A stretch of 64,000 nt of DNA from Aspidiotus rigidus (GCA_035079385.1 JAVHKY010000038.1:930001-994000), one strand, 5' to 3'. Numbered from the stretch's first letter, positions 11,437 through 22,560 are shown. Notes: a model not told the origin generated them from the sequence alone. Numbers and translations are program-made.

Positions 11437-11947
11437 CCGCATCCATAGCTACGACGGACAGTACGTGCTCGGCCTGCTTCTCGCGATCCAACGGCTTCAA
11501 CAAATATATCTCTCCGCTAGACGCATTGATTTTGAACAGATCCAAGTCACCCTCTTTGAGAAAATATCTAATCTGCGAATTGAACGGAGGCGAATCCGCG
11601 TCGAAAGCTTTCACCGTCACGACGTAACCGTTCGGAAAGGGCACACTATTCTCCATAACGTAGGCGAAATACGGCGAATCGAAGAAAACCGGGAAATTAT
11701 CGTTCACGTCCGTTATAGTCACGGAGACGCTGGCCGTATCGGAGCGAATTGCGTAATCAGGATTGCCTTCGCTATCCTCGGCCCGCACCGTCAACGTGTA
11801 CTTGTTACGACGCTCGTAATTTAGGTTTTTAGCTACACGTAAGATACCGCTGTCGTCACTGATACTGAAATCACGATTTTCGTCGCCGTCCACGATGCTA
11901 TATCGAATACGTCCATTGATACCTTCGTCCTCGTCACTCGCGAATAC
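11437..11947 (-). CDS. Cadherin exon 6 (one and a half EC repeats)
   Basis: The exon is 511 bp, entering in phase 0 and leaving after one base of a Gly codon. The acceptor is GGTTTTCAG before GTATTCGCG; the donor is GTGAGT after GATGCGG. It continues the repeat begun upstream (ASDEDEGINGRIRYSIVDG, ISDDSGILRVAKNLNYE, VRAEDSEGNP, ITDVNDNFPVF) and then encodes most of another (AYVMENSVPFPNGYVVTVKA, FDADSPPFNSQIRYFLKEG, GEIYLLKPLDREKQAEHV, VAMDAG). This stretch is the most Fat-like by eye. The downstream exon must start in phase 1 and was not found at lower coordinates. Confidence 0.9.
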
Positions 11948-11949
11948 CT

Positions 11950-13140
11950 GAAAACCAGAAAAATGTTGACAGTACAGTAGCGCCATATTAGCTGATGGTA
12001 TATCCATTATTTCGACTACCTCGCTATCGTTTGAAATTGGCGAAATTTTCGCGAAAATTCCATTTTTCTACTTATAATGGAGACAGCAACATATTTTCTA
12101 ATTCATTACAATCTACATGTATACGCGCTGCTGCCGAACGAGATAATCTGTTAATAGCTTTCCAGGAGCAGGCGCTTCTGTCATATTGACAGGCGAACAA
12201 CTATCAAAACGTGCAAGGAAATAAGGTCTGATAGATAAGTAGCTTAAATTAATACTAAAATCACATCTCGCGTGCATTCCGGAATACGCAATCCTGAATC
12301 AGTTCGATCGTATACTCATTCGACGGAAACGTACGACGTGACGCCGTACAGTAAATTAAAACTAATCAAAAGATAATTCTCGACCATTAGTTTTCTATAG
12401 CGCGACGAAATTATTAAAATCGAAAAAATTTTCGGAAAGGAATTTAAAACTCGAAAGAAGCTCCTCATTAAGAATCCATTATTAGACTATAGAACCGGTT
12501 GCGGAGAGCGAAAAATGCTACGGATAAAAATGTATAATATTCCAAAAGCTTCTGTGTTATAAGTCGGTTACCAAAGTTCATATTATGCGGATTTTAAACC
12601 CGCGCACACCGAACGAACTAATCCGACATTTTGACACAATATTATATAGACTTCAAATCGCTGCACATACACATGTTTTCTTCATTTAATTTGAAACTTT
12701 TTTTTTTTTTTCCTAATAATGCCTCTTCTTGTCTCCCGTACGTTCGTCATCGAGGATTAAAATATTCGATAGGCGCGCGTATTTAAAACAGAGAGTAATA
12801 ATGCGGAACCGGTTTTTAAAATATCCGAAATTGGAATATTTATGTATACACGAGTAACCGACAATTTAATACCGTTTACGATACGTACGTACGATTAAAA
12901 GTACACTTAAATATTCTGTGGAAATTCGAAAAATGCTTGTTGGACCTTAATTTTAATGGACGAAGGGCGGTAAAAGGCTGCAGCAATGCGTTGCTCACGG
13001 TCTTTAATTATGTATTCGAAAATTGAGAGTAATGAATAGCGGTAAATGAGGCAAATGCAATATTATAGGTTTCATTGTCCTCAAAAAAAATAATACCGTG
13101 AATCAGTCATAGAAATAATTTTTCCTTCTTTCTGAATGAA
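11950..13140. other. Cadherin intron, nothing else seen
   Basis: Unique-looking AT-rich intron DNA upstream (minus-strand sense) of the exon at 11437-11947. The polypyrimidine tract and acceptor lie just above 11947. No transposon hallmark found. Confidence 0.55.
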
Positions 13141-13689
13141 GCATGGGTGAGGAGTTTCTTCGGAGAGAACAATCATTATTTTTGCGATCTCCGCAGTCCT
13201 TCCTTGTGTTCCTCAATAGTCGTTATCCTGAGTTCACCATTGAGGTAGGTGGTACAGAATTCATTTCCTTGACCTTCCGATCTCCATTGAGAGCGGTGAG
13301 CACACTTTCAAGGTCTTTCGGAAGAGTACTTCGACGGATATCTCTATCCATAGGTCGTCGTTTTGCCTTTTCCTTCCCAAGCTTTCCGCCTTCAATAGTT
13401 TTATCCACCGTCTTGTTTCTCTCCCCCTTTTTCCGCATTAAGGTTTTTCTAAGGAGCTGTGTGTTATCAAACACCTCGCCTATTCGAATGGTCTCGAGAT
13501 CGATGTCGACCATATGGGCCGGAGAAAACTTGTTTCTAAAGCTTTAGACTCCTCTACTTCTCTCCCACTGCTGACTGTCAGGTGGGGGGGGGGAACCATT
13601 GGAATACGTAGATGAACTCTTAATTGTGTGGTCAGGCACTAGTAGATACATGGACCGATTCCTTATGAATGAAAGCATCAATTCATGGC

Positions 13690-13860
13690 GGAGAAGGACG
13701 ATAAGACCATCAAGAACCTAGGAAAACAACAGGGTAGGAAACAAAATCTATCGGAAGCCAACACACAACGACACTGTTATCCCACGGGACTTTGAGCACC
13801 ACCCCAGGCGCACGTTGGTGACGATTCAGAACTACACTGAAGAACAATGAAGAAAAGAGG
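13690..13860 (+). pseudogene. Penelope-like RT fragment
   Basis: A plus frame reads ENNRVGNKIYRKPTHNDTVI and continues PRDFEHHPRRTLVTIQNYTEE. The IYRKPT-x-x-DT-x-I block followed by an H-rich stretch is characteristic of the post-catalytic RT region in Penelope-like elements. The same family, with IPRDF, appears on the minus strand near 34100. Frames either side are broken. A 96-codon, lysine-rich open frame on the minus strand at 13223-13513 was not recognised. Confidence 0.65.
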
Positions 13861-14204
13861 AATGAAATTGAGATGGTAAAGCAGATCGCAGCAGCCAACA
13901 GCTGATGTAGAGGCGTAGTTGAGGGAGTCACTGGAGAATTGGAAGCACAGAAGGGAACCCTGAGAAAGTACTCTGAGTCAGTACCATACATATAGGAAAG
14001 TAGGCAAACAAGGTGATGAAAGCGTTCATCGGTTATGATGTGAATGTGAGCTAGCCGAAATATTTGACTTCAATAGGCAATAGTTGATTTATATTTCTCA
14101 TTTTCTCCAGAAGATCTACCCTAATTTATGATATGGATCCCGATTTTCGATAGCTCTTCTCATGAAAAATATTCTGCTAATAAACTCAGCAGCGAATACA
14201 GGGT

Positions 14205-14307
14205 GTCTACAAGTCATGAAAGTCATGAAAAAGTCATGAATTTTAGCCAGTGGTCATGAAAGTCATAAAAGTCATGAATTTTTGAATTGTAGATTTAGTA
14301 GACACCC
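14205..14307. mobile_element. Short element with GGGTGTCTAC termini
   Basis: The block starts CAGGGTGTCTAC and ends GTAGACACCCC, an inverted pair, and is filled with repeats of AAAGTCATGAA. Related elements with the same ends lie at 22213-22481 and 48277-49560, and variants with GGGTGTCCAC lie at 42475-42965. No coding capacity. Confidence 0.65.
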
Positions 14308-14319
14308 CGCAATATCAGT

Positions 14320-15090
14320 CAAAATCCCAATTGTTCATCACCGGGGATAAAATCCAATGTTATACTTTAGTGGGAATACTCAGCATCAGAGAAAGGTCCA
14401 CTTCCGATGAGAAAAATTACCTCGACATATTTGAGGACTTGGGCGGCTGTGACAACTAATTTCAGACCATGAAAAATTTTGAACTTGGAGCTATCGAATT
14501 CGACTCTATTCCTGGCGGAGGAACGATGAAATTTCGGTTTCAAGCCGATAGGAGGGGGAGATCTGAAGAAATTTCGAGACCCAGAATATGAGCTACATAC
14601 GAGTAGATGAAGAGTGTAAGGACCTCAGAAGAGTATCAATCTTCAAGCAAGTATATTTATTTGCTCTAACTGTTTTGTTCTGGTTACTCTCCGCCAGTAC
14701 TTACATTTTGGCTTTCGTGAGGTTCTTAGATTTGAGGGCGAAAAGACAGGAAGAAGCAAAACTTAAGAAATTTCTATTGGGACTCAAACGTAGAATGAAT
14801 CTCATTCGAAGGTGAATTCTGGATAATTTGATGAGGGAATTCTCTCAGATGATTGATTGAACGTGATAGAAGATGAGAGCGAACATTGAGCTGTCTCCAT
14901 AGACTCCGAAGGGTGAGTAAACAATGCAAACTGCAGAAAAAATTAAACGACGAGCGCTTTCGGTTGATGAACCATCATTAGGACTAAAAGGAAAGCAACT
15001 GACGAGGAGAGAAACAAGGTATTAAGATTGGCCAAACGAGAAATCGCAGTGTGAATCATAAACCAGTTCAATCAGGCTATCTTCTGGAAT
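14320..15090. other. No gene recognised
   Basis: A 75-codon plus frame at 14588-14815 has one hydrophobic stretch (VYLFALTVLFWLLSASTYIL) between basic ends. It could be a chance frame; no splice or homology support is visible. Confidence 0.35.
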
Positions 15091-15140
15091 GTACGAGTTG
15101 AGTACAGTAATGCCATCGGTGTTGAGATGACGCATTATCT

Positions 15141-17645
15141 CTATATGCTTGAGGGCGATGCGCTTGAGGTAGGAATTCTTCTTATGGAGGAGCTTTTTGG
15201 ATCCCTCACGGAAGCTATGGCCACTGCACTGTTTATTAAATGATCAGCAAACGCTGACTCCCCTAGGTGTTCCTTCTTCCAAGACTTCAGGTGCTCAGCT
15301 ACTCTAACTTTCATTTGGCGGCTGGTCTTGCCAATATGAAAGCCTCCACAGTCCCTACATTCCAACTTATAAACACCACTCGTCTCATCAACGGGTATGG
15401 GGTCCTTCAGCCTCACAAACAACCCCTTAACTGAGGAGCGTCTGTTGACAGAAGGGTTCGCGTTTGGATCCATCACTCGTAAACTTGACTCACGTGCGAG
15501 TTTATTTTATGCAACCGGGATGGGGTAACGCGTCGGTTTACTGCCATGCTCGGAGTAAGAGGCAAGTAAGAGTGATGCCGTGGGACTTTGAAATATTTTT
15601 GTACTTCTTGGACTTGTAAAATTTTTCATTTTCGATTGTCGGACATGGAATTATTTTCAAATCATGGAACTTTGAAATATTTTCAACTACAGTTAGAATT
15701 ATTTTCCAATTGTTGGACTTTAAAATATTTTCATATTTCTTGGACTTGTAAAATCTTTCATTTTTGATTGTCTCCCAAAGTTCAAAATATTTCAAAGTCT
15801 AACACTTCAAAATATTTCCAAGTCCGACAATCGAAAATGAAAAATTTTACAAGTCCAAGAAGTATGAAAATATTTCCAACTCCAACAAACAGTTGAAAAT
15901 ATTTCAAAGTGCCACAATTTGAAAATAATTCCAAGTCCAACAGTTGAAAATAGTTCAAAGTCGCACAATTCAAAAATAATTCCAATTCCAACGCACTTGA
16001 AAATATTTCAAAGTCGCACAATTCAAAAATAATTCCAATTCCAACGCACTTGAAAATATTTCGAAGTCCAAGAATTGAAAAATTTTACAAGTCCACTTAT
16101 AAAAATATTTCGAAGTCACACAATTTGGAAATAATTCCAAGTGCAACAGTTGAAAATATTTCAAAGTCCAACAGTTGAAAATATTTTCAAGTCCAAGAAT
16201 TGGAAATGAAAAATTTTATAAGTCCAAGAAGTACGAAAATATTTCAAAGTCCCGCGGCATCACTCGCACGCACGCGAGTCACGTTTACAAGTGATGGATC
16301 CAAACGCGAACCTTTCTGTCAACAGACGCTCCTCTCAACTGTGGTACGGTTGTAAAACGCGGGTCTGAAGCCAAACGGGCGGAGGGTCCAACCCAATTTG
16401 AGGGAGAACTTTCTCAGGAAAGGAAGACTGATCCAACGCATACGGACCGTGTCTCGGGGAAGGGAAGTGGTGGAATCAAGAAGGCTCCTCGTAACTTTCC
16501 TCCGAACCATCACGTCATTGACCCCATTCACTCTGGCCAGGTGTTTTATTGTGAGTAATTCTTTCTTGAAAACAGCCTGACTCAAAGGGATACGAGTCAG
16601 TCTGTGAACTAGGCTATTAAAGGCAGCCATCGTATGAGCAACAGGGCCGAACGAACCTCCGTGGACTAAAACATCGGTCGTAGTATCTTCCCTGTAAATT
16701 CTAGACTCATGGATACCGTCCATTATAGATATCGATAAATCCAAAAAGTTAATAGAAAATACCCCTATTTCCAAAGTAAATTTTATGGAAGGGTACCAGG
16801 AATTGAGGTACCTCAGGAACTCACCAAGGAGATCTGAGGGATTAGTCCAGGTGCATAGATCGTCATCGAAGTACCTGTGCCAATAGTGAATATGATTAAG
16901 TAACACCTGGTTCGAGGAAAAGAGGTCAAGTTCAAAGTTGGTCATGAAAATTTCGGAGATGAGAGAGCCTAAAGGTGATCCAATAAGGATCCCTACTTCA
17001 TCACGAGACTCGAAAAAATTTCCCTTCGAATTTACAATAGTTGGGGGACCAGCAAAGATTCAGGAGATCGAAAAATTCTTGAAATTCATTGCGGGGAATG
17101 TTGGCTTTGACAAGTAGCTCATCCATACGCTGGATAGTAACAGCCTCAGGGATATTCGGGAACAAACCAACAACATCAAACGAGCAGATGGTCGTTTCCG
17201 GGGGAAGATTTACACCCTTCAGGACGTCAGTTAAGGAGGCCAAATTCAAGACCGAGTAAGGAGATTCAAAATCAATGCGATGTTTGAACCAACGGTCCAG
17301 GAATTTGGCAAGGAGGTAGGAGGCAGAGGAAATGAATGAAACCACGGGTCGTATCGGGGTATTATTCTTATGCACTTTAGGCAGCCGGTAAAGGAAGTGG
17401 GGCGTGGGGTTAGGAACAAGGAGGGCTTTTTTCATAGCTGGAGTTTTGATAATAGCCTCACACTTGTTGATGACACTCCTAACTTCTTTAACATGCTTAG
17501 GGAAGCTGAAATCTTCACTCTCTTTAGCACCACACTGCTGAAGCACTTCGTGGACCTTAGAAACATAGGCGGATTTCTCCATCACCACAACAGCTTTGCC
17601 CTTGTTAGCCTTAGAGACGATTAAATTTCCCTCTTTAAACCGCTA
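15141..17645 (-). pseudogene. Penelope-like retroelement, RT plus GIY-YIG endonuclease, broken
   Basis: This is the best-preserved retroelement here. The frame opens near 17645 (KANKGKAVVVMEKSAYVSKV) and runs through reverse transcriptase blocks: FLYRLPKVHKNNTPIRPVVS, SFDVVGLFPNIP, then GSPLGSLISEIFMTNFELDL, HRYFDDDLCTW (the catalytic acidic pair), FSINFLDLSISI and LRPFGFRPAFYNRTTV. The C-terminal endonuclease reads VYKLECRDCGGFHIGKTSRQ with SAFADHLI. RT plus GIY-YIG is diagnostic of Penelope-like elements. It is dead: a frameshift lies in an A run near 17013-17018, a 902-bp element splits RT from GIY-YIG, and the 5' part is missing above 17645. It lies in a cadherin intron in the gene's orientation. 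Confidence 0.9.
15433..16334. mobile_element. Foldback element inserted in the Penelope-like ORF
   Basis: The element is 902 bp. It starts GAGGAGCGTCTGTTGACAG and ends with its inverse; the arms continue for at least 70 bp (GTTCGCGTTTGGATCCATCA is shared). Inner arms also pair near 15570-15640 and 16195-16260. The middle is tandem repeats of an AAAATATTTCAAAGTCCAAC-like unit of about 25 to 45 bp. TTAACT at 15427-15432 and TCAACT at 16335-16340 look like a 6-bp target duplication with one change. Removing the element and one duplication rejoins RTTV with KGLF, the expected RT to GIY-YIG linker. Confidence 0.88.
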
Positions 17646-17647
17646 AT

Positions 17648-17730
17648 ATTATGGATAACCGTAACTTAAAAGAACGTATTCGTTTATTTGGCACAATGTT
17701 TCTTATGCTCCGCTACATTAAAAATTTCAG
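17648..17730 (+). repeat. Short block shared with 32984-33030
   Basis: TATGGATAACCGTAACTTAA followed by AAGAACGTATTCG recurs as ATGAATAGCCGTAACCTTGA and GGAACGTATTCG near 32984. In both, the plus strand reads M-(N/D)-(N/S)-RNL-(K/E)-ERIR. It may be the start of a retroelement frame. It lies head to head with the Penelope-like element and ends next to the cadherin exon at 17740. Confidence 0.45.
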
Positions 17731-17739
17731 ATAACTCAC

Positions 17740-18156
17740 CTGCAATATGGTAACGCCGATGCTCGCGTTTTCCGGAATAAATGCGGAATACTGTTTCGGA
17801 TTGAAGGTCGGCGCATTGTCGTTTTCGTCCAGTATCCTTATCAGCAACGTCGTCTCCGTCTGCCTGGACGGTTCTCCACGATCTTTGCCTCTCACTTTCA
17901 ACGTGTAATTTGTTTTCGTTTCACGGTCTAAATTACCGTTTACGCGTAATAAGCCGTCCGCGCTGCCTATCGTGAACATACCGTTGGCCGAATCGAGCAA
18001 CGAATACTCCAGATAACCGTTACGACCTTCGTCTATGTCTACCGCCTTCATCACGGTAACCACCGTATTAATCGCCGTGTTCTCCAGCACCGCGGTCTCG
18101 TTGGAAATCAGAAATTCCGGTGACATGTCGTTCACGTCTTTTATCGTAATCGTTAC
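17740..18156 (-). CDS. Cadherin exon 5 (linker, whole EC repeat, start of next)
   Basis: The exon is 417 bp, 139 codons, phase 0 in and out. The acceptor is GGTTACAG before GTAACGATT; the donor is GTGAGT after ATATTGCAG. In order it encodes the linker KDVNDMSPEF, an EC repeat (VLENTAINTVV, KAVDIDEGRNGYLEYSLLD, GLLRVNGNLDRETKTNY, VRGKDRGEPSRQ, IRILDENDNAPTF) and the start of the following repeat (FIPENASIGVTILQ). DVNDM has Met where Asn is usual. A decayed Penelope-like element begins about 95 bp below the exon's 3' end, inside the next intron. Confidence 0.9.
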
Positions 18157-18159
18157 CTG

Positions 18160-19630
18160 TAACCATCGGATTGAGAAAAAATGTTAGCTATATAGCGTAT
18201 CGAAAGGTGTGGTAGGTATATCTAGGCATATACATGTAGGGGTACTGTATGGTACATTGTCATGATATACCGGAGATAAGACTCGGATGTTATTTACGTT
18301 CGACTTAATTCATTATTCATTGATAAATTGACGCTTCATATACATTTTACGTGAAGAAAAGGAGCGATCGAGCTGGCTGCCATAGCGGTCCTCCTGGAGT
18401 CAAGACTAATTATCATTTTTGTGTATGGTAATTGAAGAGCTCGATGGAGAATTTTGAGTTTAACCTAATCATCCGTATTCTGTGCTCGTCACTTCCTCTC
18501 TACACGTCTGTATTCGGGATATTTTTCGAAAAATTCCTTCGAACGAAACGTTCCAGAAGCCTACATCTACACACGAGACGGATTACTTCTTCCTATACAA
18601 ATACGTAATAACCCTTTTGTAGGTCTGAGTGCGAGTTTTAAAATAAAATGAGAACATTATAAGATCATAAATCAAGATTACGTCAATACGTCGCGAAATT
18701 CAAATATCGGGCAAATATAAATCAAAATTTCGTGACTTTGTAACCCAATCGATAATTAGGCTAAACCGTTCGTAATGTGTGAGCCCATAGGCACTATCGC
18801 GCAGGTAGATTTTGATGATGTCGTAACGAACCCATTTCTGTAATGATAGAAATTTCATTTAACCGAAATATTGACGCGTTGATTTCAATTTATACTCTCT
18901 GTGGGGTATATAATTTAACTTTCTGACGAAATTAGCGTACTCGATAAATGACTCAAATTTCGAACTCGATCCAATTGAACAATACTGGTTTCTAGTACGT
19001 ATACCTAAATTTTACTTCTAAATACCAAACAACCCACATGGATGGATAACTGAAATACAGGCGGATGACATAAAAATTTTACTCGGGAAATGTTGCTGCA
19101 GTTTATTGCATGCACTTAACTTCATACTAGATAACGGAATTGTACGACGCTTTTATGAGGATTAGGAAAGTCATTCGTACATGGGAGGCGGGTAAGTCTA
19201 AATTATTATGGTCCATAATGCAATAATACTAACGTGTATTTTGAAACTGATACTTTATATTAAACACCTCGATACATTATAATATGCAATTTTCAGCGAG
19301 CAATCTCTGCAGGACGTATGAGATCATAGTTTCTTCTTCGAACTAAACTATGTCGTAAGTTCTATTGCTAATTTTTGGAACGAAATGACAATCGTAAAGT
19401 TATGTCAATGATCGGGAAATATTCTCTGACTCTCTCTTTTATTAATTTTTCAGTTTGAGGAAGTTATATGGGAAGATAATGCCTTATATTAATACACTTT
19501 CAAGGTGGTGAGAATCGAACACCCTCTCGCTTATTTTTCATCGGTTTACGACAAAATTACGATTTGCCGCATAAAATTCACGATGAAGTTCTTTTTTTTT
19601 TCTCTCTTTTCTTTAACAAACTATATTAGG
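18160..19630. other. Cadherin intron, nothing else seen
   Basis: AT-rich intron DNA with no open frame of interest and no paired termini that I could find. Confidence 0.5.
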
Positions 19631-19644
19631 TAATAAACAGGGTG

Positions 19645-19915
19645 CGGGTAGGAGAGGATTTATATTGCCGATAGCTGATGATACGCGCCGCGGTCCCAAG
19701 TATGCCCTACTGCAGACCATAATAATGGGGAAAATAAAGGGCCGGAAACGGAGAGTTGGGCGGAAGAGGAGCTTATCTTGGCTGAGGAACCTCCGGAATT
19801 GGATTGGATGTAGCGTCGAAGCAGCCGACAAAGACACCGATGAGGAATTGATAAAACTGGCCAATGGATAAGCCTAGGATCGAGATCGGTCATGGCACTG
19901 AAGAAGGGAAGAAGT
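19645..19915 (+). pseudogene. LINE 3' end (C-terminal tail of RT ORF)
   Basis: The frame reads KYALLQTIIMGKIKGRKRR, VGRKR, SLSWLRNLRNWIGC and EELIKLANG, then a stop and GHGTEEGR in a nearby phase. The pattern LL-x-x-I-x-x-GKI-x-G-(K/R)R-x-VGR-(K/R), SWL-x-N-(I/L)R-x-W-x-G, EL-x-x-LA is the common C-terminus of craft-type non-LTR retrotransposons. Only this end is present, as usual for 5'-truncated LINE copies. Confidence 0.78.
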
Positions 19916-20479
19916 TAGGTATTGCAGAGGAGTACTAGGGTTCTAAGGAAAGGCAGTACTCCAAACCTTATGAGCAAAATTTTGGAAGATATGAACGGCG
20001 GACTGGAGTCGTGAACCTCTACTAGGACTCGGTACAGAACAGAACATTGCTGATGTCATTGAAAGTTATTTCTACGGAAGAGTTGACTCGTTCCATGAGG
20101 GTTCTATATAAGCCACTCTGCGGAAGAGTAAAACAAATTACGATCGAGTTTTTCTTCGTGCCAAAGACTTACAGGGTGAAGTACGTATGGTTAGGAGTAC
20201 AGGAATGCGCCAATGCTGAAAAAGCGGAGAAAACAGTATTTTTGAGGAAACAGATCGGGATTAAAACGTCATTAATGTACGCCCGGTCTCCTCTCAGGTC
20301 GTGTCCCAGGTCGTTTCCATTGTAGATAAGGGTCGACAGTCAAAATTGATGAGACTCCCATCCGGGAGATGGAGAAATCGTCAGAATGAAAACATGATGT
20401 GGACCCGTAAAAATATAGAATTCCGATCTTCTATAGGTACAGGAGATTAAAGAAAGGTATGAAATATGGACCTCTGAAA

Positions 20480-20847
20480 AGAGGGCTCGAATTTTGAGTT
20501 CTAAATCTCTGCGGGGATAGAAAAGTTTCAAGCTATCTATAGACTAGGCTACACTAAACATAAGCTATGCACACAGCAGCATTTCAGGGTAAGACTCTTT
20601 ATGTTACGACTAATTTCAAGCTACAGAAGTTCCCGTTCCAACTTTTTGACAACATTATTGGTTTTCACATAAGACTTGAAAAAATTTCGAGTACTGACTA
20701 TTTATAGAGCGAAAACTTAAAAAAATTGGAGTTATGAACTTCTGTACCGAGGCCGCAGGAAGCTTTCGCTCTGAACCTTCAAGCTGGGCTAGAACTGTGG
20801 AATCTTGAGCTGAATTTATCCTCTGAACATAAAAGCTAAGCTATAAC
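20480..20847 (+). repeat. Dispersed repeat family A, copy 2, left part
   Basis: Segments such as GAGGCCGCAGGAAGC, CTTCAAGCTGGGCTAG and GAACATAAAAGCTAAGC match the other family A copies. The repeat is interrupted at 20848 by the MITE-numt block and resumes at 22041 with ACTATAACATGACCTAGGCG, which fits the uninterrupted text of other copies (for example CTAACATGGGCTACGCC near 3110). Confidence 0.7.
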
Positions 20848-21410
20848 CAGAACCCGGATTTTTCGGTACTAAAAATTAAATGTTGCGGCACCTAATGTTG
20901 CATTTTCGGCATTATTCGCCATTTAAGAGAAAAAAAATGAAAAAAAACATTCGTTTTTAGTGCTTTAACAAATTCACGCCCAGGATTATCCAATTTACAA
21001 CCAAAATTACGTGATTTTGACCAAAATAAACGCATTTTAGGGATTGAATCCATTAAAGAAAAATCCTAGCAATCTTTCAATCAAAATGTTTTCAATTTCT
21101 CAACTTTGGACTAAAAATAATATTTTCAAAAAAAAAGGTCAATTTTCATCATGATTCCTGAATTTTAAATAAAATTCACCTAATTTTGTCCTAAATTATA
21201 AAATATCGGACGATATTTAACAAACTGGTCATTTTTGGCCTTATTCGGCTTTAAACCTCGTTTTCGGTATTCATTCCATTTTTGGCATTTTTCGGCAAGA
21301 TAAAATTTATTTTACAGGCCCCATTACCCATAAAATAAACTTCTGTCTGATTTTCAAGCTTTCCACCCTTAGCAAAATGATTCGACAAATGCCGAGGAAT
21401 CCGAGCTCTA
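20848..21410 (+). mobile_element. hAT-type MITE, copy 3
   Basis: A full-length copy of 563 bp, closely similar to copies 1 and 2. Its left end is CAGAACCCGGATTTTTCGG. Its right end reads CCGAGCTCTA, with A for the expected final G, so this inner end may no longer be functional. It adjoins the mitochondrial-like DNA on the same side and in the same relative orientation as copy 2 does at 9676. Confidence 0.9.
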
Positions 21411-21686
21411 ATAGTAAATAATATAATTTTAATACAAAAAGAAATTGAAATATGTAATTGATATTCAATATTATTTCTAAAAAAAATGTATTATAAATTT
21501 CAATTAATAAAAATTTATTAATAAAATTAAAAATATTGATAATAAAATATTTTAATTTAATATTATTAAATAGTATTATTCAAATTTTACAATTTATTAT
21601 AATTTAAAATTTCTATTTGAATATTATTTTAAATTTAAATTTAATATCTAACTGGATCAAAATAAAAAATATGATTAATAAAATTT
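21411..21686 (-). other. Mitochondrial-like DNA, second copy of the 8.8-9.1 kb block
   Basis: The reverse complement matches 8790-9070 and the 9624-9675 spacer: TTCTTTTTGTATTAAAA, GAATATCAATTAC, AATTTCTATTTGAAT on the other strand, and CAGTTAGATA. At the place where MITE copy 1 sits in the first locus, this copy reads straight through (GAATATCAATTACAT), so it is the empty site. The right edge meets the truncated MITE within an A run, a possible microhomology join. Confidence 0.8.
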
Positions 21687-22040
21687 TAAAAAAAATCCTA
21701 GCAATCATTCAATCAAAATGTTTTTAATTTCTCAACTTTGGACTAAAAATGATATGTATTTTCCAAAAACAAAGGTCAATTTTCACCATGATTCCTGAAT
21801 TTTAAATAAAATTCACCTAATTTTGTCCGAAATAATTATAAAATATCGGACGATATTCAACAAAATGGTCATTTTTGGCCTTATTCGGCTTTAAACCCCG
21901 TTCCCGGCATTTATTCCATTTTCGGCAAAATTAAATTTGTTTTACAGGCCCCATTACCCATAAAATAAACTTCTATCTGATTTTCAAGTTTTCCACCCTT
22001 AGCAAAATGATTCGACAAATGCCGAGGAATCCGGACTCTG
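21687..22040 (+). mobile_element. hAT-type MITE, copy 4, left part missing
   Basis: It starts inside the element at AAAAAAAATCCTAGCAATC (matching an internal part of copies 1 to 3) and runs to the right terminus CGAGGAATCCGGACTCTG at 22040. About 200 bp of the left side are absent. Its terminus is intact and is followed by the duplication ACTATAAC. Confidence 0.88.
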
Positions 22041-22560
22041 ACTATAACTATAACATGACCTAGGCGCAGACAAGGATTTCAGACTGAGACTCGTCTCTTC
22101 AAATGAAGACTCCCTTCTCCACTACAACCTAGGTTTCAACTTGATTAATTGATTGTGAAAAAAAAAAAAAAACAAGTTGAAGAAAGGCGTCACGTCGTCA
22201 CCGTACAATTAGATAGGGAAGGGTGTCTACCAAATTTGAAAATTAAAAATATTGGACTTTTATTAGACTTTTTGTCGCGAATCTCCTGATTTAACAAGCA
22301 CAAAAAAAAACCTTTCTTGATTATTGATTTTTATTGAATGTGTATAAAAATTAGAACTTTTATTCTCGATTATTGATTTTTATTGGACTTGCATCAAAAT
22401 TAATGGACTTTTATTGACTGATTGGACCATTTTTGAAATAGTGAACTTTTATTGGACTTATTGACCTGGTAGACACCCCGAATTACAATAACTCGAGGAG
22501 ACATGGACGGCGTTTAATTTATCATACAGCCAAAGAATTCGTCTTAGTATAAATGTATCT
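22041..22560 (+). repeat. Dispersed repeat family A, copy 2, right part
   Basis: Continues copy 2 after the composite insertion (GACCTAGGCGCAGACAAGG, CTTGATTAATTGATTGTG). It is broken again by a GGGTGTCTACC element at 22213-22481 and resumes with AATTACAATAACTCGAGGAG and ACATGGACGGCGTTTAAT. These words also occur near 24005 and, inverted, near 29040. Confidence 0.65.
22213..22481. mobile_element. GGGTGTCTACC-end element, AT-rich
   Basis: Ends GGGTGTCTACC and GGTAGACACCCC are inverted copies. The interior is repeats of TTTTATTGGACTT-like units. The surrounding family A repeat is continuous without it, which marks it as an insertion. I could not define a confident target duplication. Confidence 0.7.

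Larger units (their letters stand above)
20848..22040 (+). mobile_element. Composite insertion: MITE + mitochondrial-like DNA + truncated MITE
   Basis: The block is 1193 bp. Its outer ends are hAT-MITE termini: CAGAACCCGGATTTTTCGG at the left and the inverse of CAGAGTCCGGATTCCTCGG at the right. GCTATAAC (20840-20847) and ACTATAAC (22041-22048) flank it, an 8-bp duplication with one change. Inside are a full MITE (20848-21410), mitochondrial-like DNA (21411 to about 21686) and a MITE lacking its left part (about 21687-22040). The host repeat continues on both sides. I infer that outer ends of two MITE copies moved the intervening mitochondrial-like DNA as one unit. Confidence 0.85.

Noticed and set aside
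15580..16250. A CRISPR-like array in the repeated AAATATTTCAAAGTCC units
   Set aside because: Units vary in length and sequence, have no unique spacers, and lie inside a foldback element in eukaryotic DNA.
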